Origin: JACCZX01 sp040003315
GTDB lineage: Bacteria; Pseudomonadota; Gammaproteobacteria; Burkholderiales; Burkholderiaceae_F
Direction of reading: 5' to 3'
Length of the DNA: 31,680 nt
Assembly: GCA_040003315.1 (NCBI GenBank)
Contig: JBDUCU010000020.1
Span: forward strand, 1 to 31,680
The position numbers and the translations under genes were made by a program. The notes beneath the pieces are model-generated. The model saw only the letters and a program-made list of their open reading frames with translations. It was not told the origin of the DNA and ran no database searches. Shown in pieces: positions 17,959 through 24,948 of the stretch (position 1 is its first letter; each line of letters opens with the position of its first letter).

Positions 17959-18383
17959 CAGCGATGCTCTTTGCGTACGACCAGTTTCAGACCCGACCAC
18001 ACCTCGTCGATCGCGCACACTTTGACATCGACGAAGCCCAGTGGCAGTGCGACTTCCCTTATCGTATCTTCGCTGATGTCAGTCGCGACCCTGGACGATT
18101 TTTTCGGCCATGACACCCATACGACGCCGTCAGACCTTAGCCTCTGTCGAAAGCGCGTCAACTGTTGCTGCAGCTCGGCCCGACGAGTGGTGAACACATG
18201 AACAATTTCAGTGGACGGCGAAATTCGCAAACGGAGTTTGACGCGCGGTGGAACGGGATCGAGCAACGAGACGTAGTGGGCCGGTGCATCGACCAGCACG
18301 ACACGACTTGCCTCCTTGATACCGAGCTTCTGCGCCAACGGCGTTCCGGAGTAACCCGCGATCTTGCGCGCCGGTTTGATCAG
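17958..18383 (-). CDS. DUF3052 family protein
   Basis: A small protein of about 141 residues with the DUF3052 signature: AGYSGTPLAQKLGIK at the N-terminus, VVWVSWPKKSS in the centre and DEVWSGLKLV near the C-terminus. The function of the family is unknown. No ATG, GTG or TTG precedes the conserved N-terminus after the glyoxalase stop. A CTG at 18383 overlapping that stop is the nearest candidate, and a start further upstream inside the glyoxalase gene cannot be excluded. It overlaps the LigD-type polymerase start by one base, so the two are likely co-translated. The stop codon is certain, the start is not. Confidence 0.78.
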   Translation of the reverse strand: MIKPARKIAGYSGTPLAQKLGIKEASRVVLVDAPAHYVSLLDPVPPRVKLRLRISPSTEIVHVFTTRRAELQQQLTRFRQRLRSDGVVWVSWPKKSSRVATDISEDTIREVALPLGFVDVKVCAIDEVWSGLKLVVRKEHR

Positions 18384-18787
18384 TCTTCCTTCGCGCTGAC
18401 GCGCTCCATGTAGATCAGCTCCCACAGATGGCCGTCGAGATCCTGGAAGCCGTGTTGATACATGAATCCTTGGTTCTGCGACGGCATCGGCGTCGTTGCG
18501 CCTGCGGCGACTGCGTGCTTGACCATTTGGTCGACCTTGTCGCGGCTTTCGCAAGACAGGCACACCAGCACTTCGGTGCTCCGCCTCGCATCGCAAAGTT
18601 CCTTGTTCGTAAACGTCTTGAAAAAACTCTCGAGCAGCAGCATCACGAAGCTGTCGTTGCCGACGATCATGCAAGTGGCCTTCTCGTCGGTGAATTGCGG
18701 GTCAAACTTGAAACCGAGCGCCGAAAAGAACTCGACTGATTGATTCAAGTCCCTTACGGCGAGGTTGACGAAAATCTGCGTTGTCAT
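18380..18787 (-). CDS. VOC (glyoxalase/bleomycin resistance) family protein
   Basis: A 135-residue vicinal-oxygen-chelate fold protein. It opens with MTTQIFVNLAVRDLNQSVEFF and has the second-module pattern GFMYQHGFQDLDGHLWELIYM, ending in the metal-site-like DLDGHLWE. Substrate cannot be told from sequence; members include glyoxalases, dioxygenases and antibiotic-binding proteins, and this subgroup is usually annotated only as VOC family. It is first in a minus-strand run with the DUF3052 and polymerase genes, overlapping the former by four bases if the CTG start is right. Confidence 0.88.
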   Translation of the reverse strand: MTTQIFVNLAVRDLNQSVEFFSALGFKFDPQFTDEKATCMIVGNDSFVMLLLESFFKTFTNKELCDARRSTEVLVCLSCESRDKVDQMVKHAVAAGATTPMPSQNQGFMYQHGFQDLDGHLWELIYMERVSAKED

Positions 18788-18831
18788 TGTCAGTTGTTCT
18801 ATCGTTTCGCGCGATCACCGTGCGTGTTCAC

Positions 18832-19203
18832 TCAATTCTTTTTGTCTTCGCTTTCCCAATGGAAGGCATGGAGCACCCGGTGTATGACCGGGGCAAGCAA
18901 CACGCCTGCCATCACCAGGACGATCAAGCCCGCGTAGAGCGCGTAAAAGCCAGCGAACAACTTGCCGCCAGGTGTCTGCGGAGCATCGACCGGCCCCATG
19001 CCCCCCAACAACATCGAGGCATTCAAGAAAGCATCGCGCCAGTCCAGCGCTTCGTAATACCAATAGCCTGCCATCCCGATGCCGAGCGAAACTCCCATCA
19101 GTGCCAGCACCACTGCTGCATGCGAAAGCAGCCGTCGAACGAACGCGGCCCGCGGCAACGGCGGACGGTGACGCGGTTCGTAGAGAAACGAACGTCTCGG
19201 CAC
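18832..19203 (-). CDS. Small 2-TM protein resembling a potassium channel pore module
   Basis: A 123-residue inner-membrane protein with two hydrophobic helices (about residues 27-48 and 84-107) flanking a short re-entrant-like segment NASMLLGGMGPVDAP (61-75). The layout is like an Ion_trans_2 potassium-channel pore module, but the selectivity filter TVGYG is replaced by LGGMG, so potassium selectivity is not supported. The N-terminus is basic (MPRRSFLYEPRHRPP) and starts with GTG. Similar short proteins occur in other proteobacteria as hypothetical or channel-like. No partner can be inferred from the neighbouring genes. Confidence 0.75.
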   Translation of the reverse strand: MPRRSFLYEPRHRPPLPRAAFVRRLLSHAAVVLALMGVSLGIGMAGYWYYEALDWRDAFLNASMLLGGMGPVDAPQTPGGKLFAGFYALYAGLIVLVMAGVLLAPVIHRVLHAFHWESEDKKN

Positions 19204-19210
19204 GACCGGG

Positions 19211-19600
19211 TTATGCCGGTGACGGCAACAAGTTCGCGTCGCGGGTCATGACCCATGAACCCGACGGCAATTTGCGCAGTATCGATAGCGTGTGCCCCGA
19301 GCGTACCGACCCCGCTCCATCGCTAATAGGCACCATACTGACCTCGAGCTGTGTCAAACAGTAAGCGAGCTCGCCACTCACCATAATCTCCTGCACCTTG
19401 TGGGTCGATTCGATTCGATGCTCGCGCAGCACTTCGCGCAGACCCTTTTCGAACGACGCTCGACCGCGCATCGGAGGCTTGCCCGCGACCAGGAAGACCA
19501 CGTCTTTATCCATCAATCCGAGCACGGTGTTGACATCGCCCTTGACCGTTGCGCTGTGCTACACAGCGACGAGGTCGCGAATCGCCTGCTCGTCGGTCAT
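19211..19600 (-). pseudogene. SnoaL/DUF4440-like protein interrupted by in-frame TAG
   Basis: From the ATG at 19600 the frame reads MTDEQAIRDLVAV, then TAG (19559-19561), then continues in the same frame as HSATVKGDVNTVLGLMDKDV and on to the stop at 19211. The product without the stop would be 129 residues with a typical SnoaL-like (SgcJ/EcaC-type) fold: VVFLVAGKPPMRGRASFEKG and the C-terminal LRKLPSGSWVMTRDANLLP. Relatives commonly have tryptophan at the stop position, so TGG to TAG is the simplest explanation. The ATG overlaps the stop of the 7-TM gene by four bases. A shortened product from internal ATG 19525 would lack the first helix. Family members are mostly of unknown function. Confidence 0.82.
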
Positions 19601-20310
19601 CGAATCAGCCATTCCGCGAACTGCGCCCATTCGGCCGTGCCCGCAAGTCCGAATCGCAGCGCCTGCGATGCGACGATCAGTGCAAGGCCCCAGCCGAAGG
19701 CGGAATGCAGACGACGATGCTTGACGCTGTCGAACGCGATGCAGACGACGATGCACAGATCGGTCAGCGCGAAAAACATCGGTAAACCACCGGAAGCGAT
19801 CGGATCGAGCGGGATGCGCGCGATCGCCGCGGTCAGCAGGCTTAGACTCGCCAGCAGCATCAGCCGTTTGTGATATTCGCTGCGGCGTCGATAGACGAGC
19901 CCGGCGCCGACAAGAATCGGAAACACCACCATGTCTCCGACAGGAATCGCAAGAAACACCAACGGCGGCGGACCCGGCGTGTGCCCGACGCGGGCTGCAG
20001 TGATCGCGGTCGTCATTCCCACGACGACCACCAGCAATGCCAGCACTCCACCGAGTGCGCCGACCCGTCGGTGCACATCGGTGCGTCGCGCCGCTACCAG
20101 ACTGACCTGCGACAGAAAGAACGCAAACCACAGCGTCATCACGAAGCCGTGCAAATGCAGCAGCCCGGGCAACTCGGGTGTGGCGTAAAAGCTCTTTAGG
20201 TAGTAACTGCGCGCGAACCCCGCAAAGACGATCGCCAGGATCACGAGCGCAGCCCAAGCATAGAAGGAACTTCGCTTGATGCCGGGAAGTGTTCTGGAAT
20301 CGATGGCCAT
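19597..20310 (-). CDS. Uncharacterised 7-TM membrane protein
   Basis: A 237-residue inner-membrane protein with about seven hydrophobic helices. Conserved-looking polar points inside the membrane region are LHLHGFVMTLWFAFFLSQ (about residue 51), VHRRVGALGG (about 79) and YHKRLMLLAS (about 146), a pattern of paired histidines also seen in DUF2306-like proteins. The histidines might bind haem, but that is speculation. ATG at 20310 has GAGG just upstream, overlapping the stop of the DUF488 gene. It overlaps the following SnoaL-like gene by four bases, so MAPEG, DUF488, this gene and the SnoaL-like gene form one transcription unit. Confidence 0.8.
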   Translation of the reverse strand: MAIDSRTLPGIKRSSFYAWAALVILAIVFAGFARSYYLKSFYATPELPGLLHLHGFVMTLWFAFFLSQVSLVAARRTDVHRRVGALGGVLALLVVVVGMTTAITAARVGHTPGPPPLVFLAIPVGDMVVFPILVGAGLVYRRRSEYHKRLMLLASLSLLTAAIARIPLDPIASGGLPMFFALTDLCIVVCIAFDSVKHRRLHSAFGWGLALIVASQALRFGLAGTAEWAQFAEWLIR

Positions 20311-20316
20311 GTCGCC

Positions 20317-20703
20317 TCAAACGATGTTTGCAGCGTGTTCGCTCAGCAGCGCGCGAAGAATCGATCGATGGCAGCGTGTTTCGTTGGCACAGTAACAGCC
20401 GACCGAAAAATTCGACTGGTGAGACAGCGCGGCCAGCAGCTCGATCGTGCGCAGATTTTCCGGCACTTGCATCTGGCTGCGAAACTTTTTCGCGAACGGT
20501 GCCCAATCCCTGTCGGTGACCGCCGCTCGGGCCAGCTTCACCGTTTCCGCACTGGGCGACAGATTCGGAAACCACACGTCGTACCAGTTCTGGCGCGAGT
20601 ACTCCGACTTGGGTACTCCGCGCGGCGGGCGTCGAACGGTCCCGATTCGAATCCCTTCGCTGGGGGCTCGCGCACTGCCGAGTTTTACGATACGCACCGC
20701 CAT
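20317..20703 (-). CDS. DUF488 family protein
   Basis: A 128-residue DUF488 protein of unknown function. It begins MAVRIVKLGSARAPSEGIRI, contains GVPKSEYSRQNWYDVWFPNLSP and ends with the conserved cysteine-rich motif GCYCANETRCHRSIL (about residue 105), which is the family hallmark. ATG at 20703 is preferred because the upstream in-frame residues overlap the MAPEG gene and are not family sequence. It lies nine bases after the MAPEG stop and six bases before the 7-TM gene, so it is cotranscribed with both. Confidence 0.9.
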   Translation of the reverse strand: MAVRIVKLGSARAPSEGIRIGTVRRPPRGVPKSEYSRQNWYDVWFPNLSPSAETVKLARAAVTDRDWAPFAKKFRSQMQVPENLRTIELLAALSHQSNFSVGCYCANETRCHRSILRALLSEHAANIV

Positions 20704-20711
20704 CGGCCGAA

Positions 20712-21107
20712 TTAGCGCGTCACGATCAGCAAAGCGATGACGGCTTGCGCGATGAAGCCCACAGAGAACGCAAGAGTCCGCACCCATGGCAACGCGAAGA
20801 CGTAGGCCAGTACGTGGACCACGCGGGCGAAAAAGTACACGGCAGCCGCCATTGCGACGGTCGTGCCGGTCACACCGAGCGCGTTGGCCGCCAGCACCAG
20901 CGTCGCGAAAATGACCAGGTTCTCGACGGCGTTAGCATGAGCCTTCATTAGCCGCTGGGCCCACAAAGATTGCGGCTTCGGGTTGTCCGGATAGCCGACA
21001 GTGTCGGAGAGTCCCCGCACCGCAAGCCGGTCCAGAACGTAAGGGACCCACAGCAGGCCCGTCAGGATCGTCACGAACGTTAGCCACAGCAGCTCAGCTT
21101 TCATCAT
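20712..21107 (-). CDS. MAPEG family membrane protein
   Basis: A 131-residue, four-helix integral membrane protein of the MAPEG family (membrane-associated proteins in eicosanoid and glutathione metabolism). The family motif RLMKAHANAVENLVIFATLVL is at about residues 52-72, and the second conserved segment is YFFARVVHVLAYVFALPWVRT. ATG at 21107 is preceded by GGAG at a good distance. Substrate is unknown; bacterial members may be glutathione-dependent. It is first in a four-gene minus-strand run. Two glutathione S-transferases also lie within 8 kb, but a shared pathway is not shown. Confidence 0.92.
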   Translation of the reverse strand: MMKAELLWLTFVTILTGLLWVPYVLDRLAVRGLSDTVGYPDNPKPQSLWAQRLMKAHANAVENLVIFATLVLAANALGVTGTTVAMAAAVYFFARVVHVLAYVFALPWVRTLAFSVGFIAQAVIALLIVTR

Positions 21108-21179
21108 TGCTTTCTCCCCTTCAGAGTGCGAATCACACGGCCTGTTGTGCTCGTATCACCACGCCGAGATCGGATGGAA

Positions 21180-21659
21180 TCATGGCGAGGGCACGTGGCC
21201 GAATGTCTGGACCACGATACGACGGTCCTCCTCGTCCGCGATGCCGGCCACCGCATCCACTGCGAGTCGATATGAGGCAATGTGCTGTTCTCGATCGCCA
21301 GCTATCGCCGCCGCGTGAGCGTAAATGGCATGGGCGAGCGCAACTTCCCAGTCCGGGGCGCCGGTCCGCAAAAAGTAGTCGCGCATTTCCCTGGCGTAGG
21401 CAAGCGCCGACGATCCGCGCCCGACAAGTGCGTAGACGTCGGCCAACAGCATCATTGCGCGAATACGATGCAGCTCGGTCCCGATGTGACCCCAGTGCCA
21501 GGCCGACGCGTGAGACGCGTCGAGCATCTTGAGATCTTCGGCCGGGCTTCGATGCGGTTGAACCGAAAGGTTCCATGCTCTGTTGTTGCACGCGGCGCCA
21601 AACTTGCGGTGCCACACCGCTTCATCCGGAACTTTATCGCTATCCGACACGTCACTCAC
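21180..21659 (-). CDS. Conserved hypothetical protein, helical/TPR-like
   Basis: A 159-residue, almost wholly helical soluble protein of no known function. Conserved-looking stretches are NNRAWNLSVQPHRSPAEDLK (about 24-43), MLDASHASAWHWGHIGTELH and IRAMMLLADVYALVGRGSSA, a helical-hairpin pattern reminiscent of TPR repeats. GTG at 21659 gives MSDVSDSDKVPDEAVWHRKF with AGGTGG as a possible ribosome binding site; the frame is open further upstream, but there it overlaps the SGNH hydrolase gene in another frame. A perfect 14-base palindrome touches the start codon. It is not clearly in an operon. Confidence 0.8.
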   Translation of the reverse strand: MSDVSDSDKVPDEAVWHRKFGAACNNRAWNLSVQPHRSPAEDLKMLDASHASAWHWGHIGTELHRIRAMMLLADVYALVGRGSSALAYAREMRDYFLRTGAPDWEVALAHAIYAHAAAIAGDREQHIASYRLAVDAVAGIADEEDRRIVVQTFGHVPSP

Positions 21660-21673
21660 CCACCTATAGGTGG
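21660..21673. promoter_or_regulatory. Perfect 14-base palindrome at a start codon
   Basis: CCACCTATAGGTGG equals its own reverse complement and lies directly upstream of the GTG start of the 159-residue gene, covering its likely ribosome binding site. A repressor bound here would block expression, but it could also be chance or an RNA hairpin. No regulator gene is adjacent. Confidence 0.3.
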
Positions 21674-21712
21674 TTGGAAAAAAGATCGTCGACTCGCCCG
21701 AACCGCGCGCGG

Positions 21713-22524
21713 TCATGGCCGAAGATATTCCTGAACTACGTCCCATGCTGCCGTCTGCAGCAGCACGGCGAGCTCTGGGTTCAAGCCCGCGGTGTAGCCA
21801 AGTCCCACGGGGTCTTGCGGTAAAGCGTCGCGTACACCGTGCATGCAGCGAGGTACGTACCGGCCATGCTGGGGTGGCGCTTATCGTCTTCGTACAGTTC
21901 GATGTCTGGGCGTCTGGCAGTTGCCTTTGCAAACGCAAGCCCAGCTGGAACGACCAGGGCATCGTTGGCATTGCCCGCGAGCGTGTACTGCTCGGCCAGC
22001 TGCGCGGTCATCTCCGGTTTGTCCTTGTAGGCCCAGGACATAAACAGAACGGGACGAATACCCGCCTGGGCCAGCGACTTCGAATACTTTCGCACTGCGT
22101 CGTGGAAGGCCGCCTGTAACTTCGGATGAACCGGGCACTGGCTGCAATCCATCAGGATCGCGGTGTCGTACTGCCGCCCGGGCTTATTAAACCGGATATC
22201 GTTGTCACCGACGAAGGAGTAGCGACCGATGCCGTCCGGCCGCAGCAACGAGTCCATGTCGTGCCAGTCCAGGCCCGACCCGCTAATTGTCACAGACGTG
22301 CTTCGCACGCGCCCACCTGCGGCCTGGACTAAACGACCCAGGTGGTTGTGCATGCTGTTGTTGTAGTAAAAAAAACTATTGCCGACCCACAGAACTGACT
22401 CCGGCGGCGGGCCGATATCTGTGCGCTTGGGCTTGGTTTGCGCTTGCGGCGCAGCGGACAGCGTTGCCAGTGCCAACACGGTAAAAACGGTGGTGATACA
22501 CCACACGCTGAAACGGGTACGCAT
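21713..22524 (-). pseudogene. SGNH/GDSL-type hydrolase, frameshifted near the 3' end
   Basis: A secreted SGNH-like hydrolase of about 270 residues. ATG at 22524 follows GGAG at nine bases and gives a signal peptide (MRTRFSVWCITTVFTVLALA, cleavage near AQA-QTK). The block-I motif is LWVGNSFFYYNNSMHNHL and the catalytic Asp/His pair is DDKRHPSMAGTYLAA. After YATLYRK the frame runs into TPWDLATPRA and stops at 21781. One base out of phase the family C-terminus DPVGLGYTAGLNPELAVL continues to a TGA at 21713. The simplest cause is loss of one G in AAGGACCCC, giving AAGACCCC, near 21812. The loss removes about 30 C-terminal residues but keeps the catalytic residues; a sequencing error is possible. 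Confidence 0.8.
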
Positions 22525-22571
22525 CGTTATCATCTCCTGTCTACAAATCGATCCGCATCTCGCACGCGACG

Positions 22572-23204
22572 TTAGCTCCGAGGATGATAAGTGCTGTCGC
22601 CATGAGGCGCGGCGATGAACTCGGGCAGCCCTTCGGCTCGAGCCGAAAATGAGGCGAGGCGCGGGAAGTCGGACTGTGCTGCCACTCCAGGAAGCATTTG
22701 CTGCGTGAACTGCCACGCCACCGCGGTGCTGATGCCCGCCTGGTTTATCGACGAACGCGTAACCGAGAGCGGATGTTCGGCAAGCTCCTTCTCAACACAG
22801 GCATAGGCACTCCGCAGCTGCTCGTTGATGCGCGCCAGCCAAGGCTCGTGCAACTTATCGGGCGGTCGCAAACGCTCGTAAACAATCTGAACGCTCTTCT
22901 CGCACGCAGCAAGCGCCAGCCCGATGATTCGCAGAGCGTGCTGGAATTCGAGTAGAGCCGATGGCATCAGGGAGCGCGGGCGCGCGAGCGCTTCAGCGTA
23001 TTCAAGGATCAGCGAAGAATCCATCAGCACCTCTCCATCGTCGCAAACAAGTGTGGGGGCTTTGACGATCGGGTTGATCTCCTGAAACTGCGCAAGGGTG
23101 CGAAAGACCGACAGCGATTGATGCTCGAAGCGCAGGTCGAGCAGCTGCAGCGAGATCGCTATACGGCGCACATAAGGCGAATCCAGCATCCCGATAAGTT
23201 TCAT
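22572..23204 (-). CDS. Glutathione S-transferase family protein
   Basis: A 210-residue cytosolic GST-like protein. The N-terminal thioredoxin-like domain (about 1-78) has SPYVRRIAISLQLL with Ser9 at the usual catalytic position, NPIVKAPTLVCDDG with the cis-proline region and a glutathione-binding MDSSLILEY. The remaining all-helical domain ends near FPRLASFSARAEGLPEF. ATG at 23204 has AAGGAAG just upstream. Substrates cannot be predicted. It is oriented like the neighbouring SGNH hydrolase gene, 47 bases apart, with a 113-base gap upstream that holds no other recognisable feature. Confidence 0.9.
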   Translation of the reverse strand: MKLIGMLDSPYVRRIAISLQLLDLRFEHQSLSVFRTLAQFQEINPIVKAPTLVCDDGEVLMDSSLILEYAEALARPRSLMPSALLEFQHALRIIGLALAACEKSVQIVYERLRPPDKLHEPWLARINEQLRSAYACVEKELAEHPLSVTRSSINQAGISTAVAWQFTQQMLPGVAAQSDFPRLASFSARAEGLPEFIAAPHGDSTYHPRS

Positions 23205-23317
23205 CGGTCTTCCTTTTTGTGACGTTCCGTCATCGAACGGCTGTCCATGCAAGACATCTCGTCGAAATGGACCGCTTCCCTCTGCGTTAGGTGATATTGA
23301 GTGCACGACGTCCGCGC

Positions 23318-23839
23318 TCATCGCGTGTCGGGCGCAGCGTCGAGTTTGCAGACCATTCGATATTCATCGTACAGCCGCGAGCCAACACGAAGGAAATCGC
23401 GCTCGACTCCGAATTCTTTGAAGCCCAGCGCCTTGTACAGCGCGATCGCTGCAGGGTTCTCTGTATTCACGCCGAGGTTGACCTGCAATACGCCGAGCTC
23501 GGCTTCGGCGTATTGCAGCGCATGACGGAGCAATGCCCGCCCGACGCCGGCACCGCGCGACTCGGGCGAAACGTACATTCCCCAGATAAACGCCTTGTGT
23601 GCAAGCTTGCGCGCGCTCTCGCGCTGCAGACCCACGACAGCCACCAGCCCGTCATTGACGAACGCACCAAAGATTGCGCCATTTGCCCGGCGAAGCAGGC
23701 GCTCGGCGATTTTTTCGATCGGCCGGTGTTCCTCTTCTTCGAAACTCGACGCGAACGCCGATGGGCATTCTTTCAGGCCTTGCAGCCGCAGCGTTTGAAA
23801 CGCCGGCGCGTCGGCTGGTGTTAAGGCGCAAATGTCCAT
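23318..23839 (-). CDS. GNAT family N-acetyltransferase
   Basis: A 173-residue GNAT acetyltransferase. The acetyl-CoA pyrophosphate-binding motif is SRGAGVGRALLRHAL (about residue 108), followed by VNLGVNTENPAAIALYKALGF, the usual last motif. ATG at 23839 (MDICALTPADAPAFQTLRL) is preferred over a TTG four codons upstream. The substrate is unknown. The next gene upstream, the frameshifted cupin, ends eight bases before its start, so the two are probably cotranscribed. Confidence 0.92.
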   Translation of the reverse strand: MDICALTPADAPAFQTLRLQGLKECPSAFASSFEEEEHRPIEKIAERLLRRANGAIFGAFVNDGLVAVVGLQRESARKLAHKAFIWGMYVSPESRGAGVGRALLRHALQYAEAELGVLQVNLGVNTENPAAIALYKALGFKEFGVERDFLRVGSRLYDEYRMVCKLDAAPDTR

Positions 23840-23847
23840 TGACAGGC

Positions 23848-24245
23848 TCAAGCAAAGAGTGGGCTACCTGAACTAAGCGTCACCCGTCGGACTACGGTCG
23901 CAGTTTCCACCATCAGAATAACTGCTCGGTCAGGAGCCCGCGTGCGGTGAAACACGCCCTTTGGAACCACGAAGCCTTGTCGCGGCTGAAGGTCAATGGA
24001 TCGGTCTTCAAGGTCGATGATGAAGTGGCCGTCCAGGACAAAAAAGAACTCATCGTCGCTGATGTGCTTGTGCCAGTGGTATTCGCCCTGCATCACCCCG
24101 AGTCGGACGACCGACCCATTCACCTGACAGAGCGTCTGGTTGTACCACGGGTCCTTGCAGGCTCTGACAAGCGACGGGACGTCGACAAGAGCAGGGACTT
24201 GACGTCCAAATGCGTGGCGTAAGGGTGTGCACCTGGCTCATCCAT
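23848..24245 (-). pseudogene. Cupin-domain protein with 5' one-base frameshift
   Basis: The cupin core is clear: VVRLGVMQGEYHWHKHISDD, EFFFVLDGHFIIDLED and GFVVPKGVFHRTRAP, with metal-binding histidines and glutamate. The core frame extends upstream as PALVDVPSLVRACKDPWYNQ but has no start codon before a stop. In another frame an ATG at 24245 with GAGG upstream gives MDEPGAHPYATHLDVKS. The two frames join if one C is restored in the run at 24194-24196 (AAGTCCCTG to AAGTCCCCTG), giving about 132 residues. As assembled, only a 91-residue product from GTG 24123 could be made. Function of this single-domain cupin is unknown. Real mutation and sequencing error cannot be told apart here. Confidence 0.75.
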
Positions 24246-24252
24246 CGGTTCC

Positions 24253-24357
24253 TCAGCTCGGGATCAAAAAATCTGCGACAGTGGGCTGTGCATTCACGCT
24301 CGTGGCGAGACCGACGGCTGCAGCGACCGAGATCGCAGCAAGTGCGAAAGATTGCAT
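24253..24357 (-). CDS. Small ORF, 34-residue peptide with signal sequence
   Basis: ATG at 24357 is preceded by GAGGA six bases away and reads MQSFALAAISVAAAVGLATS, then VNAQPTVADFLIPS and TGA. Residues 1-23 look like a signal peptide with cleavage after VNA, leaving only an 11-residue mature peptide. The stop lies eight bases before the presumed cupin start and overlaps its ribosome binding site, so the two would be coupled. It may be a genuine small secreted peptide, a leader peptide, or the remnant of a larger exported protein. No homologue is recognised. Confidence 0.45.
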   Translation of the reverse strand: MQSFALAAISVAAAVGLATSVNAQPTVADFLIPS

Positions 24358-24438
24358 CAAATTCCTCTTTGGATGTCGGCGACGCTTTGCTCGGGTCACC
24401 AAAGTCTGACACACGCGCACATGCGAGGCGGCGCGTTA

Positions 24439-24879
24439 TTACGATGAACGAATCGGTGTGGGCTCGTCGGGAATGAGCCTTTTTCCCAAGCTGACGGCTT
24501 CGTCCTGCACATATCCGAGGCGACTATAAAATGCCAGGGTCGCTGCGTTGCCGGCACGCACCAGAAGGTTGATCTTGGGGCAGCCGGCGCGCGAGAGAAC
24601 CTGCTCGACGTGGCGCATCAGCTGACGGCCATAGCCGCGGCCACGAAAATCGAGCGCGACGGCGAGGTAGTTCACCCAACCTCGATGGCCCTCGTAGCCC
24701 GCCATCACTGACGCGACAACCTGGCCCTCGTCTTCGATCACCAAAAACATTTCGCGCTGCACTTTCAGCTTGCGCGCGATGTCCTTGCGAGGATCGTTCC
24801 ACGGGCGAGTGAGGCCACACGCGTCCCAGAGCGCGACGACAGCATCTTCATCTGCCTCTAGAAACGAACGGATCTTCAT
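24439..24879 (-). CDS. GNAT family N-acetyltransferase, YpeA-like
   Basis: A 146-residue GNAT protein close in appearance to the YpeA acetyltransferases. MKIRSFLEADEDAVVALWDA and CGLTRPWNDPRKDI are typical of that group, the acetyl-CoA motif is DFRGRGYGRQLMRHVE, and the C-terminal motif is AGNAATLAFYSRLGY. ATG at 24879 is chosen over an upstream TTG. The substrate of the group is not established. It stands alone: gaps of 81 bases to the 34-residue small ORF and 69 bases to the DUF4440 lipoprotein gene. Confidence 0.92.
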   Translation of the reverse strand: MKIRSFLEADEDAVVALWDACGLTRPWNDPRKDIARKLKVQREMFLVIEDEGQVVASVMAGYEGHRGWVNYLAVALDFRGRGYGRQLMRHVEQVLSRAGCPKINLLVRAGNAATLAFYSRLGYVQDEAVSLGKRLIPDEPTPIRSS

Positions 24880-24948
24880 GATGGATTTCGAGCGGTCCAA
24901 CGTTCGATCTGTGCTGCGCTCACTGCGAGCCCTTGCGAAAAGTCCGCA

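Noticed and set aside
23286..23292. GTTAGGT on the plus strand, matching the attC core box
   Set aside because: No matching outer box or pairing inner boxes lie within 150 bases on the left, so it is not a site.
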